NCBI RefSeq assembly: GCF_000379485.1
Contig: NZ_KB902280.1
Coordinates: forward strand, 1-64,000
Direction of reading: 5' to 3'
Source: Wenxinia marina DSM 24838
Lineage (GTDB): Bacteria > Pseudomonadota > Alphaproteobacteria > Rhodobacterales > Rhodobacteraceae
DNA: 64,000 bases
Position 1 is the first letter of the stretch, and every line of letters begins with the position of its first letter. Positions 17,394-26,488 of this stretch are shown here, one piece after another. The notes below the pieces were generated by a model. That model ran no database searches. It saw only the letters and a list, made by a program, of their open reading frames with translations, and was not told the origin of the DNA. The position numbers and the translations under genes are program-made.

Positions 17394-17420
17394 CGAGGCC
17401 CCGGGTCAGGCCCGGGGCGG
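17394..17420. repeat. GGCC-type palindromic repeat (family R1), inverted
   Basis: CGAGGCCCCGGGTCAGGCCC continuing GGGGCGG, in inverted orientation 26 bases after the previous copy. The remaining gap to 17565 shows only a CCTAGGCT motif 8-15 bases before the next start. Confidence 0.75.
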
Positions 17421-17565
17421 CTTTGCGTCTGACCTGACCGTCGCGTTGCGGTCCGCGAGGTGACCTCGCGCCCCCGCTCCCACCCTCGCAACTATCCGCC
17501 GTTCCCCACCGCACGCCCCTCGCCGTCCCTCGCCGTCCCCCGCCGGCCGCCCTAGGCTCCGCGCC

Positions 17566-19566
17566 ATGAGACACGTCACCGACTTCCCCCGCCCGATCGA
17601 GGTCCACGAGGACATCCGGATCGAGATGCCCGACGGCACCCGCCTGTCCGCCCGCCTGTGGCTGCCGCAGGATGCCGGGGCCGACCCGGTCCCGCTGATC
17701 CTGGAGCATCTGCCCTACCGCAAGCGCGACGGGACCATCGCCCGGGACGAGCTGACGCATCCCTACCTCGCCGGCCACGGCTATGCGTGCCTGCGCGTCG
17801 ACATGCGCGGCAATGGCGACAGCGAGGGGCTGATGGCCGACGAGTACACGCCGCAGGAGCTGCAGGACGCGTGCGACGTAATCGCATGGGCGCGGGCGCA
17901 GCCCTGGTGCAGCGGCACGGCGGGGATGATGGGCATCTCGTGGGGCGGCTTCAACTCGCTGCAGGTGGCGGCGCTGCGGCCCGAGGGGCTGAAGGCCGTC
18001 ATCTCGATCTGCTCGACCGCCGACCGGTTCGCCGACGACATCCACTACAAGGGCGGCTGCCAGCTGGGCGAGAACCTCGGCTGGGCGTCGCAGATGCTGG
18101 CCTATTCCTCGCGCCCGCCGGACCCCGAGATCGTCGGCGACGGCTGGCGCGAGACGTGGCTGCACCGGCTGGAGAACCAGCCCTTCCTTCTGGAGGAGTG
18201 GCTGTCGCACCAGCGCCGGGACGCCTACTGGCGGCACGGATCGGTCTGCGAGGACTGGTCGGCGATCGAGGCGGCCGTGCTGACGGTCGGCGGCTGGCAC
18301 GACGGCTACCGCAACACGCCGGCGAACCTTGTGTCGAACCTGAAGGCGCCGGTGAAGGGCATCGTCGGGCCCTGGATCCACAAGTACCCGCATTTCGCCG
18401 GACCCGAGCCGGCGATCGGCTTCCTGCAGGAGGCGCTGCGCTGGTGGGACCGCTGGCTCAAGGGGATCGAGACCGGGGTCGAGGACGACCCGGCGATGCG
18501 CCTGTGGCTGATGGACGGGATCCAGCCCCGCGCCTGGCTGGACGAGCGCCCCGGTCGCTGGATCGCCGAGGCGGAATGGCCGTCGCCGCGGATCCCGGCC
18601 GAGGTGTTCCACCTGACGCAGGAGGGCCTGACGACGCATGACGGCCCGCTCGACCGGCGCGTCTCGTCGCCGGCGGATTGCGGGCAGGCGACGGGGGAGT
18701 ACTTTCCCTTCGCCTACGGCCCCGAGCTGCCGCTGGACCAGCGGCCGGACGACGCGCTGTCGGTCTGCTTCGACGGACCCCTCGCGCCCGAGCCGACGGA
18801 CATCGTCGGCGCGCCCGTCGTCCGGCTGCGCCTCGCCGCCGACGCGCCGCAGGCGCAGGTGGCGGTGCGGCTGACCGGCGTGTTCCCGGACGGGACGTCG
18901 GCGCTGATCTCCTACGGTTTCCTGAACCTGGCGCACCGGGACGGCCCGGCAGAGCCGGTGCCGCTGGTCCCTGACGAGGAGGTCGAGGTGACCGTGACGC
19001 TCGACCAGTGCGCCTACCGCCTGCCGGCCGGGCACCGGCTGCGCGTCGCGATCTCCACCGCCTACTGGCCGTTCCTCTGGCCCTCGCCCGAGCCGGTGGA
19101 GCTGTCGCTGCGCGCCGGGCGGCTGGAGCTGCCGGTGCGGCCCCTGTCGAACGGTCCGGAATGGCACTTCGAGCCGCCCGAGGCGGCGCCGGCCTGGGAT
19201 GCGGAGGAGGAGACGCCCGGCAGATGCACCCGCCGCCGCGAGGTGGATCTGGCGACCGGAGAATCGGTCATGACCGTCACCAACGATACCGGCCACCTGC
19301 GCGACCGCGCCCACTGCCTCGCCACGCGCGGGCGGTCGGAGGAGCGCTGGACCATCCGCCCCTCCGCGCCCACCTCGGCGCGGGCCGAGATGCGCTGGAC
19401 AGAGGAGATGGACCGCGGAGACTGGCGGGTCCGCACGGAATGCGAGACGGCGCTGCGGGCGGACGAGACGCACTGGCACCTGACGGCGACGCTGAAGGCC
19501 TTCGAGGGCGACGAGGAGGTGTTCGCGAAGGCGTGGGACCGGAGGATCGCCCGCGACAACATGTGA
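17566..19566 (+). CDS. CocE/NonD family hydrolase (X-Pro dipeptidyl-peptidase-like)
   Basis: A 666-residue alpha/beta hydrolase with three visible parts: the catalytic domain (DMRGNGDSEG, then the nucleophile elbow GISWGGF with Ser125), a helical cap, and a C-terminal jelly-roll domain of the X-Pro dipeptidyl-peptidase type (DIVGAPVVRLRLAADAP). GGWHDGYRNT likely holds the catalytic aspartate and KGIVGPWIHKYPHF the histidine. Family members hydrolyse esters or N-acyl dipeptides; the substrate here is unknown. At 666 residues it is longer than most CocE enzymes, with about 100 extra C-terminal residues. Confidence 0.85.
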   Translation: MRHVTDFPRPIEVHEDIRIEMPDGTRLSARLWLPQDAGADPVPLILEHLPYRKRDGTIARDELTHPYLAGHGYACLRVDMRGNGDSEGLMADEYTPQELQDACDVIAWARAQPWCSGTAGMMGISWGGFNSLQVAALRPEGLKAVISICSTADRFADDIHYKGGCQLGENLGWASQMLAYSSRPPDPEIVGDGWRETWLHRLENQPFLLEEWLSHQRRDAYWRHGSVCEDWSAIEAAVLTVGGWHDGYRNTPANLVSNLKAPVKGIVGPWIHKYPHFAGPEPAIGFLQEALRWWDRWLKGIETGVEDDPAMRLWLMDGIQPRAWLDERPGRWIAEAEWPSPRIPAEVFHLTQEGLTTHDGPLDRRVSSPADCGQATGEYFPFAYGPELPLDQRPDDALSVCFDGPLAPEPTDIVGAPVVRLRLAADAPQAQVAVRLTGVFPDGTSALISYGFLNLAHRDGPAEPVPLVPDEEVEVTVTLDQCAYRLPAGHRLRVAISTAYWPFLWPSPEPVELSLRAGRLELPVRPLSNGPEWHFEPPEAAPAWDAEEETPGRCTRRREVDLATGESVMTVTNDTGHLRDRAHCLATRGRSEERWTIRPSAPTSARAEMRWTEEMDRGDWRVRTECETALRADETHWHLTATLKAFEGDEEVFAKAWDRRIARDNM

Positions 19567-19581
19567 AGCGGGCCGGGCGGC

Positions 19582-19599
19582 GGCGGGCAGCCGCCCGCC
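19582..19599 (+). other. stem-loop after the CocE-like gene
   Basis: GGCGGGC, AGCC loop, GCCCGCC: a 7-bp perfect stem 15 bases after the stop codon, with no T-run. Possibly a weak transcription end or mRNA 3' structure. Confidence 0.35.
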
Positions 19600-19610
19600 T
19601 CATGCCCATC

Positions 19611-19637
19611 GGGGCCCCGGCTCAAGGCCGGGGCGAC
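19611..19637. repeat. GGCC-type palindromic repeat (family R1)
   Basis: GGGGCCCCGGCTCAAGGCCG continuing GGGCGAC, in the 240-base gap between the CocE-like gene and the convergent binding-protein gene. Confidence 0.75.
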
Positions 19638-19700
19638 CTTGCTTGAGGATTGGCCGGTGCAAGAACGGCTGCGGGCGCTCATGCCGGCAGCCCCCCGAAA

Positions 19701-19730
19701 CCCCGCCCCGGGCCTGACCCGGGGCCTCGC
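19701..19730. repeat. GGCC-type palindromic repeat (family R1)
   Basis: CCCCGGGCCTGACCCGGGGC followed by CTCGC, 63 bases after the previous copy. Confidence 0.75.
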
Positions 19731-19751
19731 GCCCCCGCAACCCTGCGACCC

Positions 19752-19783
19752 GAAAAGCAAACGGCGGCCCCGAAGGGCCGCCG
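19752..19783 (-). terminator. intrinsic terminator of the binding-protein gene
   Basis: On the minus strand a 9-bp GC stem (CGGCGGCCC with its complement, TTCG-type loop) is followed by TTTGCTTTTCG. It lies 24 bases beyond the stop codon of the gene at 19807-21423 and is the clearest intrinsic terminator in the window. Confidence 0.85.
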
Positions 19784-19806
19784 CGTCCGTCGTCAGCGCC
19801 TGACGA

Positions 19807-21423
19807 TCAGGACTCGAACCACCAGCGCTCGGTGGCCTTGTTGCCATCGTTGGCCCAGTTCGCGGCGACTTCCTCGCCATGCGCGAGACCCTCGCCCAGG
19901 CCCATGATGTAGTTCGCGAACATCGGCACGATGGCCCCGCCGTCCTCGTGGATGAGCTGCTGGGTCTCGAAGTACATCTCGGCGCGCTTCGCCTCGTCCA
20001 GCTCGGACCGCGCCGCGACCACCAGCTCGTTGAACCGGTCCGCCGCCTCGGTGTTGCGCCAGGCGGTGTCGTTCCACTCGGTGTCGTCGGTGTAGGCCGA
20101 GGTGTACATCCAGTCCTGCGTCGGGCGGCCGGACCAGTAGCAGGCGCACCAGCCCTTCTTGTTCCAGACGTTGGACCAGTAGCCGTCGGCCGGCTCGCGC
20201 ACGACCTCGATCTCGATGCCCGCGGCGGCGGCCGAGGCCTGGATCAGCTGCGCCGCGTCGACCGCGCCGGCGAAGGCGGCGTCCGAGGTGGACAGCTGGA
20301 TCGGCCCGGAATGGCCCGACTTCTCATAGTAGGACCGCGCCTCGTCGGGATCGTAGGTGCGCTGGTTCAGGCCTTCGGCATGGAACGGCACCGCGGGGCT
20401 GATCGGGTGGTCGTTGCCGACCGCGCCGTGGCCCAGCAGCACCTTCTCGACCAACTCGTCCCGGTTGATCGCCAGCTTCAGCGCCATCCGCAGGTCGAAG
20501 TTGTCGAACGGCGGCGTGTCGAGACGCATCGGGAAGGTGTAGTGCAGGTAGCCCGTCTTCTCGAGGATCTCGATCGCGGGGTTCCGCGCGACCAGCGCGA
20601 CGGTCTTGGGATCCAGACGCTCGGCTGCGTTGACCTCGCCCGACATCAGCGCGTTCTGGCGCGCGGTGACGTCGATGATGGACAGCAGCTCGATCCCGTC
20701 GAAGTGGGCGGCGCCTTCCTTGAAGTAGTTCGGGTTCTTCGACGAGATCAGGCGCACGCCCGGCTCGTAATTCTCGATGATGTAGCCGCCGGTGCCGATG
20801 CCGGCGGTCGGGTCGATCTCGCCGTTTTCGGACGGCAGGATCAGCAGGTGGTAGTCGGACACCACGTAGGGGAAGTCCGCGTTCGGCCCGTCGAGGGTGA
20901 AGACGACGGTGTCCTCGCCTTCCTTGGTGATGTCGACGACCGGGTTCAGGATGCCCTTCGCCGCCGAGGTCGAGTTCTCGCCCCGGTGATAGTTGATCGA
21001 GGCGATCACGTCCTCGGGCGTCAGCGACTTGCCGTTGTGGAACTCCACCCCCGGGCGCAGCTTGAACGCCCAGACGGCGCCGGACTCGCGCGGCTCGAAG
21101 CTCTCGGCGAGCTCGGCGCGCAGGATGCCGTCGGGGCCGACCTCGGTCAGTGCGTTGCCGTAGGAAAAGCCGGTCATGACCGAGAAGTCGTTCTCGTAGG
21201 TCGCCGGATCGAGGCTGTCGGTGGTGGAGCCGGCGGCCATGCCGTACTTCAGCGTGCCTCCCGACTGCGGCGTCTGCGCCTCGACGCGGGTCGCCAGACC
21301 CATCGCAGCCGGGATCGTGACGCCGGCGGCGATGATCGAGGTCATGAAGCTGCGCCGGTCGATGTGACCCCGCGCATACTTCGCGGTTTGTCTGTCGATA
21401 TAGAGAGCTTTCCGATCTCGCAT
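19807..21423 (-). CDS. ABC transporter substrate-binding protein (peptide/nickel family 5)
   Basis: A 538-residue SBP_bac_5 periplasmic binding protein. The N-terminus has a twin-arginine motif (DRRSFM at residues 22-27) and hydrophobic stretch ending VEAQ, so Tat export is likely. The mature part has GTLKYGMAAG, LRPGVEFHNGKSLTPEDV and a typical dipeptide/oligopeptide binding-protein layout. It is read divergently from two permeases and a double ATPase that complete the transporter. A GGGGAGGGG ribosome site precedes the ATG and an intrinsic terminator follows. The substrate cannot be told from sequence. Confidence 0.88.
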   Translation of the reverse strand: MRDRKALYIDRQTAKYARGHIDRRSFMTSIIAAGVTIPAAMGLATRVEAQTPQSGGTLKYGMAAGSTTDSLDPATYENDFSVMTGFSYGNALTEVGPDGILRAELAESFEPRESGAVWAFKLRPGVEFHNGKSLTPEDVIASINYHRGENSTSAAKGILNPVVDITKEGEDTVVFTLDGPNADFPYVVSDYHLLILPSENGEIDPTAGIGTGGYIIENYEPGVRLISSKNPNYFKEGAAHFDGIELLSIIDVTARQNALMSGEVNAAERLDPKTVALVARNPAIEILEKTGYLHYTFPMRLDTPPFDNFDLRMALKLAINRDELVEKVLLGHGAVGNDHPISPAVPFHAEGLNQRTYDPDEARSYYEKSGHSGPIQLSTSDAAFAGAVDAAQLIQASAAAAGIEIEVVREPADGYWSNVWNKKGWCACYWSGRPTQDWMYTSAYTDDTEWNDTAWRNTEAADRFNELVVAARSELDEAKRAEMYFETQQLIHEDGGAIVPMFANYIMGLGEGLAHGEEVAANWANDGNKATERWWFES

Positions 21424-21456
21424 CGGTGTCGCCCCTCCCCTGTTTTGGATTTGTAG

Positions 21457-21472
21457 TTGACTGGCGAGTCAA
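21457..21472. promoter_or_regulatory. inverted repeat, candidate operator for the binding-protein gene
   Basis: TTGACT, GGCG, AGTCAA: perfect 6-bp arms 34 bases before the binding-protein start. The arms also resemble -35 elements on both strands. It is a candidate regulator site in the divergent promoter region 21424-21656. Confidence 0.45.
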
Positions 21473-21514
21473 TCTTGAACGTCTATAGGGCAGGATTGCA
21501 AGCCGATGCTTCGA

Positions 21515-21553
21515 AAACGTGACGGTCCGCGAGATCGAACGCCCGTCACGTTT
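21515..21553. promoter_or_regulatory. inverted repeat upstream of the permease promoter
   Basis: AAACGTGACGG (21515-21525) and its exact complement CCGTCACGTTT (21543-21553), separated by 17 bases. The right arm touches the -35 box at 21552, the position expected for a transcription factor acting at this promoter. Confidence 0.6.
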
Positions 21554-21580
21554 GCAGCCCCGGCCGGTCTGTCCTAGCCT
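21552..21580 (+). promoter_or_regulatory. promoter of the peptide-type ABC permease operon
   Basis: TTGCAG (21552-21557), 17-base spacer, TAGCCT (21575-21580). Transcription would start near 21587, leaving a leader of about 70 bases before the permease start. Confidence 0.55.
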
Positions 21581-21656
21581 GCCGGCGCGCCCGGGAGGGG
21601 CGCACCAAGAACGAAGAGCTGCCAAAGGCGGCCAGAATAACGGGGAACGTTTCGCC

Positions 21657-22637
21657 ATGCATCCGGTCCTGAAGACCGTGCTTCAACGACTCGCGCTCGG
21701 CCTGATGACGCTGTTCCTGGTGTCGGTTGTGATCTTCTCGGCGATCGAGATGCTGCCGGGCGATTTCACCCAGGCCGTCCTCGGCCAGGCCGCGACGGAA
21801 GAGACGGTGACCGCCTTCCGCCGCGAGCTGGGCCTCGATCAGCCCGCCATCGTCCGCTACGTCGACTGGATCGGCGGCGTGGTGACGGGCGATTTCGGCA
21901 CCTCCTTCTCGGGACGGGCCGCCTCGGGCGTCGACCGCTCGCGCGAGGTGATCGCGCTGATCGCGCCGCGGCTGGAGAACACGCTGTTCCTCGCCTCGAT
22001 GACGGCGATCGTCGCGGTGCCGCTGGCGCTGTTCCTGGGGATCACCGCGGCGCTGTGGCGCAACACGGCCTACGACAAGGGCGTCAGCGCCTCGACCCTG
22101 GCGACGATCTCGATGCCCGAGTTCTTCGTCGCCTACATCCTGATCCTCGTCTTCGCCTCGCTGTGGCCGGTCTTTCCCAGCCTCGCGAACGTCCGCCCCG
22201 ACATGCCGTTCTGGGAGCGGGTCTACCGCTGCATCCTGCCCGCCACGACGCTGATGCTGGTAATCGTGGCGCACATGATGCGGATGACGCGGGCGGCGAT
22301 CATCAACCTCCTCGCCCAGCCCTACATCGAGATGGCCCGGCTCAAGGGCCTGCCGGCGCGGACCGTGATCCTCAAGCACGCGCTGCCGAACGCCTGGGCG
22401 CCCATCGTCAACGTCATCGCCTTCAACCTCGCCTACCTCGTCGTCGGCGTCGTCGTGGTCGAGGTGGTGTTCGTCTATCCCGGCATCGGCCAGCTGATGG
22501 TCGACGCGGTGACGAACCGCGACATCCCCGTCGTGCAGGCCTGCGCGCTGATCTTCGCGGCCACGTACATCCTGCTGAACCTGATGGCCGACATCATCTC
22601 CATCGTCACCAACCCGAGGCTGCTGCACCCGCGATGA
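21657..22637 (+). CDS. ABC transporter permease (DppB-type)
   Basis: A 326-residue inner-membrane permease of the BPD_transp_1 family with about six membrane segments, beginning with RLALGLMTLFLVSVVIFSAI, a large periplasmic loop after it, and the EAA coupling loop (EMARLKGLPARTVILKHALP) that contacts the ATPase. It is first in a three-gene operon with overlapping stop/start codons. The ATG at 21657 follows CGGGGAAC. It pairs with the next gene as a heterodimeric channel. Confidence 0.9.
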   Translation: MHPVLKTVLQRLALGLMTLFLVSVVIFSAIEMLPGDFTQAVLGQAATEETVTAFRRELGLDQPAIVRYVDWIGGVVTGDFGTSFSGRAASGVDRSREVIALIAPRLENTLFLASMTAIVAVPLALFLGITAALWRNTAYDKGVSASTLATISMPEFFVAYILILVFASLWPVFPSLANVRPDMPFWERVYRCILPATTLMLVIVAHMMRMTRAAIINLLAQPYIEMARLKGLPARTVILKHALPNAWAPIVNVIAFNLAYLVVGVVVVEVVFVYPGIGQLMVDAVTNRDIPVVQACALIFAATYILLNLMADIISIVTNPRLLHPR

Positions 22638-23596
22638 CCGATACAACGGCCAAGACCCCGGACGAGTTCGCGCCGACCGACGCGGCCGAAGAGGACTACT
22701 CCGCCGCCTCGGAAGTGTCGCAGGTCAAGCTGCGCCGCACCCGGCGAGAGCGGGCGTGGCTGTCGCTGAGAAAGGCGCCGATCTCGGCCTGGATCGGCAT
22801 GGTCCTCATCGCGATCTACGCCATCGTCGCGATCTTCGCGCCGCTGCTGGCGCCCTACGGCGAGGCCGAGGTCTTCGCCCAGCCCTACGCGCCCTGGTCG
22901 GCCGAGCACGTGTTCGGCACCGACCAGATCGGGCGGGACATCTTCTCGCGCCTGATCTACGGCGCCCGCAACACGATCGGCATCGCGCTGGCGACCACGC
23001 TGCTGGCCTTCGCCATCGGCGGCGGGCTCGCGCTGACGGCGGCGGTCCTGCGCGGCTGGACCGACCAGATCCTGTCGCGCCTCGTCGACGTGCTGATGGC
23101 GATCCCGTCGCTGATCTTCGCGCTGATGCTGCTGTCGATCTTCGGCTCCTCGGTGCCGTCGCTGATCTGCATCATCGCCGTCCTCGACAGCACCCGCGTC
23201 TTCCGCCTGACCCGCGCGGTCGCGATGAACGTCGTGGTGATGGAGTTCGTGGAGGCCGCGCGCCTGCGGGGCGAGGGCCTCGCCTGGATCATGCGGCGCG
23301 AGATCCTGCCCAACATCATGCCGCCCCTCGTGGCCGAGTTCGGCCTGCGGTTCTGCTTCGTGTTCCTGACCGTCGCGGCCCTGTCGTTCCTCGGCCTCGG
23401 GATCCAGCCGCCGACCGCGGACTGGGGCTCCATGGTGCGGGACAACGCCTCGCTGATCCAGTTCGCGCAGTACGACCTCAAGGCGGCGCTGACCCCGCTC
23501 CTGCCGGCGGCGGCGATCGCGATCCTGACGATCGCGGTGAACTTCGTCGTGGACTGGTTCCTGCACAAGACCAGCGGCCTGAAGGACGAGCATTGA
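22634..23596 (+). CDS. ABC transporter permease (DppC-type)
   Basis: A 320-residue permease with a charged cytoplasmic N-terminus of about 50 residues, the OppC N-terminal segment (WIGMVLIAIYAIVAIFAPLL), the conserved HVFGTDQIGRDIFSRLIYGA block near residues 88-108 and an EAA loop (FVEAARLRGEGLAWIMRREI). It overlaps the upstream permease by ATGA and the ATPase by one base (TGATG). Confidence 0.91.
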   Translation: MTDTTAKTPDEFAPTDAAEEDYSAASEVSQVKLRRTRRERAWLSLRKAPISAWIGMVLIAIYAIVAIFAPLLAPYGEAEVFAQPYAPWSAEHVFGTDQIGRDIFSRLIYGARNTIGIALATTLLAFAIGGGLALTAAVLRGWTDQILSRLVDVLMAIPSLIFALMLLSIFGSSVPSLICIIAVLDSTRVFRLTRAVAMNVVVMEFVEAARLRGEGLAWIMRREILPNIMPPLVAEFGLRFCFVFLTVAALSFLGLGIQPPTADWGSMVRDNASLIQFAQYDLKAALTPLLPAAAIAILTIAVNFVVDWFLHKTSGLKDEH

Positions 23597-25209
23597 TGGC
23601 GAACGACGACCTTCTCCTCAGGATGCGCGGCGTCGAGATCGACGGCTGGTCCGACGAGCGCTGGCACGACATCATCAAGGGCGTCGACCTGTCGCTGAAG
23701 CACGGCGAGGTCCTCGGCCTGATCGGCGAGTCCGGCGCCGGCAAGTCGACGCTCGGCCTCGCCGCGATGGGCTACGCGCGGCCCGGCACCCGCATCAAGG
23801 GCGGCGAGATCGTGTTCGACGGCCAGGACCTGCGCAAGCTGTCCGAGCGGCAGAAGCAGCGCCTCCGCGGCAGCCGCATCGCCTATGTCGCGCAGTCCGC
23901 CGCCGCCGCCTTCAACCCCGCGCACACCCTCCTCGACCAGACGACCGAGGTCGCGGTCCGCCGCGGCCAGCTCGGCCGCAAGGAGGCCGAGGCCTACGCC
24001 CGCGAGCTGTACGCCGCGATGGACCTGCCGAACCCCGACCGGATCGGCGACCGCTTTCCGCACCAGGTGTCGGGCGGCCAGCTGCAGCGCGCGATGACGG
24101 CGATGGCCATGGCGTCCAAGCCCGACCTCATCATCTTCGACGAGCCGACGACCGCGCTCGACGTCACGACGCAGGTCAACGTCCTCGCCGCGATGCGCAA
24201 GGCGATCGAGCAGTTCGGCACCGCCGCGATCTACATCACCCACGACCTCGCGGTCGTCGCGCAGATGGCCGACCGCATCAAGGTGCTGCGCTACGGCGAG
24301 GAGGTCGAGGAGGCGGACACGCACACGATGCTGACCGCGCCGAAGGAGACCTACACCAGGTCGCTCTGGGCCGTCCGCTCGCTGGAAAAGCCGGGCGAGA
24401 CCTCGGACGACAAGATCCTGCAGATCCGGAACGTCACCGCCGCCTACGGCAAGGTCCCGGTGCTGAAGAACGTCTCGATCGCCGTGCCGCGGGGCAAGAC
24501 CGTAGCGCTGGTCGGCGAATCCGGGTCCGGCAAGTCGACGACGGCGCGGGTCGTCACCGGCCTCCTGCCGCCCAGCCGGGGCGAGGTGCTGTTCGACGGC
24601 GAGCCGCTGCCGCCCACCCTCGCCGGGCGCAGCCGCGAACAGCTGCGCCGCATCCAGATGATCTACCAGATGGCCGACACCGCCATGAACCCGCGCCAGA
24701 CCGTGGGCGAGATCATCGGCCGGCCCGTCGCCTTCTATCACGGCGCGAGCCGCAGCGAGGTGCGCGCCCGGGTCGCCGAACTCCTGGACCTGATCGAGCT
24801 GGACGAGAGCTTCTCGGACCGCTTCCCCGGCGAATTGTCGGGGGGCCAGAAGCAGCGCATCTGCATCGCCCGCGCGCTGGCCCCGAACCCCGACCTCATC
24901 ATCTGCGACGAGGTGACGTCCGCCCTCGACCAGATCGTGCAGGAGGGGATCCTCAAGCTGCTGCTGCGGCTGCAGAAGGAGCTCGGGGTCAGCTACATCT
25001 TCATCACCCACGACATCGCCACCGTGCAGGCGATCGCCGACGAGGTGGTGGTGATGTACCAGGGCAGCGTGGTCGAGCAGGGGCGCAAGGAAGAGATCTT
25101 CTCGCCGCCGCATCCCGACTATACCGAACTTCTCCTGTCCTCGGTCCCGAAGATGGAGCCGGGCTGGCTGAGCCAGGCCATCGCCGAGCGGCGCCAGCTG
25201 ACGCCCTGA
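23596..25209 (+). CDS. fused double ATPase of the peptide-type ABC transporter (DppD-DppF fusion)
   Basis: A 537-residue protein with two complete nucleotide-binding domains. The first (about 1-265) has Walker A GESGAGKST, signature VSGGQLQRAM and Walker B LIIFDEPTTALD; the second (about 275-537) has GESGSGKST, LSGGQKQRICIAR and LIICDEVTSALD. One polypeptide thus replaces the usual separate DppD and DppF. Position 183 of the second Walker B follows the DE-V variant rather than DEP. It energises the two upstream permeases. It ends 7 bases before the convergent Hint gene, with no terminator seen. Confidence 0.92.
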   Translation: MANDDLLLRMRGVEIDGWSDERWHDIIKGVDLSLKHGEVLGLIGESGAGKSTLGLAAMGYARPGTRIKGGEIVFDGQDLRKLSERQKQRLRGSRIAYVAQSAAAAFNPAHTLLDQTTEVAVRRGQLGRKEAEAYARELYAAMDLPNPDRIGDRFPHQVSGGQLQRAMTAMAMASKPDLIIFDEPTTALDVTTQVNVLAAMRKAIEQFGTAAIYITHDLAVVAQMADRIKVLRYGEEVEEADTHTMLTAPKETYTRSLWAVRSLEKPGETSDDKILQIRNVTAAYGKVPVLKNVSIAVPRGKTVALVGESGSGKSTTARVVTGLLPPSRGEVLFDGEPLPPTLAGRSREQLRRIQMIYQMADTAMNPRQTVGEIIGRPVAFYHGASRSEVRARVAELLDLIELDESFSDRFPGELSGGQKQRICIARALAPNPDLIICDEVTSALDQIVQEGILKLLLRLQKELGVSYIFITHDIATVQAIADEVVVMYQGSVVEQGRKEEIFSPPHPDYTELLLSSVPKMEPGWLSQAIAERRQLTP

Positions 25210-25216
25210 CCGCGGC

Positions 25217-26359
25217 TCAGGCGGCGCGGGCCTGCCGCCACGACTGCGTCTCGTAGCTGCGGAGCCGCGGCGGCCGGGTCCGCGCGGCGCGGAGCGTGTC
25301 GACGTCGAGCTCGGCGAGAAGAGAGTGGGGCAGCGCGCCCGGACGGCACAGCAGCGCGTCGGGCGTCATCGGCTCCAGCGCCAGACCGGCGCTCAGCAGC
25401 GCCGCCGGCCGATCCAGCACGACCTGCGCCCAGTCCCGGACCCCCGGCCCGTCCAGCCGCTGCACCGCCCTGCCGTCGACAAGGTCGCTCGCGGCCGCCG
25501 TCGCCTCGGGCTCGGCGAACAGGTACTCGACCTCGCTTCCCGCGATCCGCACCCGCTGCTCGGCGGCGACGACGATATCCTCGCGCAGACCGTTGTAGGG
25601 CGCCCGCATCAGCACCGGCGCGAAGCCGCCCAGCGCCGGCAGCGGCTGGCGCACGGTCCGCAGCACCCGCGCGGTGCCGCCGTCCGCGGTCAGGACCGTG
25701 TCGCCCCGCCTCAGCGCACCGACCGGCGCGGCGCCGGACGGCGACTCGACCGGCAGGTCGGGTGACAGGGTCGGCAGCGGTCCGAGGGGCAGCAGGCCCT
25801 CTGCCACGGCGACCGCATCGACCGACGGGTCGATGCGCGTCGCCGCGTCCGTGATCAGACGGTGCAGGTCGCGGACCGGCAGGGGCAGCGGCCGATCGGC
25901 CGTCATCGCCCAGAACACGTCCCGGTCGAGAGCATGAACGGCCAGCGCGCCGGGCCCCGCCGCGGCGTCCCAGCGCCAGACGATGCGCAGCTGCTCTCCC
26001 GGAATCGCCTGCGTCTCGAGCCGGATCTCCTGGCTGCGCGCGCCCTGGCGGATGACCACCCGCACCCCGCCGCGCGGGTCGGCGCGCAGGACGAAGCCCG
26101 GCATGCCCGTTTCCCGGCCGGCGGCGCGCACAAGATTCTGCGCGCTCTCGGTCGCGTCGAAGCGGCACTCGGCCATCAGGGTCCCGCACTCGGCCAGCCC
26201 GCTCCCAGGGGAAGATCCGCCCCGCCCGTCCTCGCCGAGCCGCGCCCCGAACCGGTCGCGCATCGCGATCCAGTCCGGCCCGTCCGTGCCCGCCCTCACC
26301 TCGGGATCCTGCCTCACCTCGTCGACCATGCCTGAACAATCCCGCCGTCCTGCCGTCAT
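25217..26359 (-). CDS. Hint-domain protein (roseobacter type)
   Basis: A 380-residue protein whose second half (about residues 215-330) fits a Hint/intein-like domain: PVGALRRGDTVLTADGGTARV, VLMRAPYNGL, then VVAAEQRVRIAGSEVEYLF and the conserved DLVDGRAVQRL. The N-terminal 200 residues have no clear match. The self-cleaving cysteine expected at the start of the Hint domain is not seen; the segment there reads PVESPSGAAPVGAL. The ATG at 26359 has its AGGAGGG motif about 20 bases away, so an internal start (26329) is possible. Function unknown. Confidence 0.7.
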   Translation of the reverse strand: MTAGRRDCSGMVDEVRQDPEVRAGTDGPDWIAMRDRFGARLGEDGRGGSSPGSGLAECGTLMAECRFDATESAQNLVRAAGRETGMPGFVLRADPRGGVRVVIRQGARSQEIRLETQAIPGEQLRIVWRWDAAAGPGALAVHALDRDVFWAMTADRPLPLPVRDLHRLITDAATRIDPSVDAVAVAEGLLPLGPLPTLSPDLPVESPSGAAPVGALRRGDTVLTADGGTARVLRTVRQPLPALGGFAPVLMRAPYNGLREDIVVAAEQRVRIAGSEVEYLFAEPEATAAASDLVDGRAVQRLDGPGVRDWAQVVLDRPAALLSAGLALEPMTPDALLCRPGALPHSLLAELDVDTLRAARTRPPRLRSYETQSWRQARAA

Positions 26360-26488
26360 GGTTGCCGACGATTGAGGCGCCCTCCTGCCCCGCCGGAGGT
26401 AATCCCTTGTCCTGCCTGTGACCGGAACCGAGCGCGGACGCGCCGCCGGCCACTGGCCAGCCCGCGCACCGCCGGCTAGTCAGGCGGC

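Noticed and set aside
25217-26359. Intein inserted in a host gene
   Set aside because: No split host protein flanks the Hint-like region and splice-junction residues are lacking; it fits a stand-alone Hint protein better.
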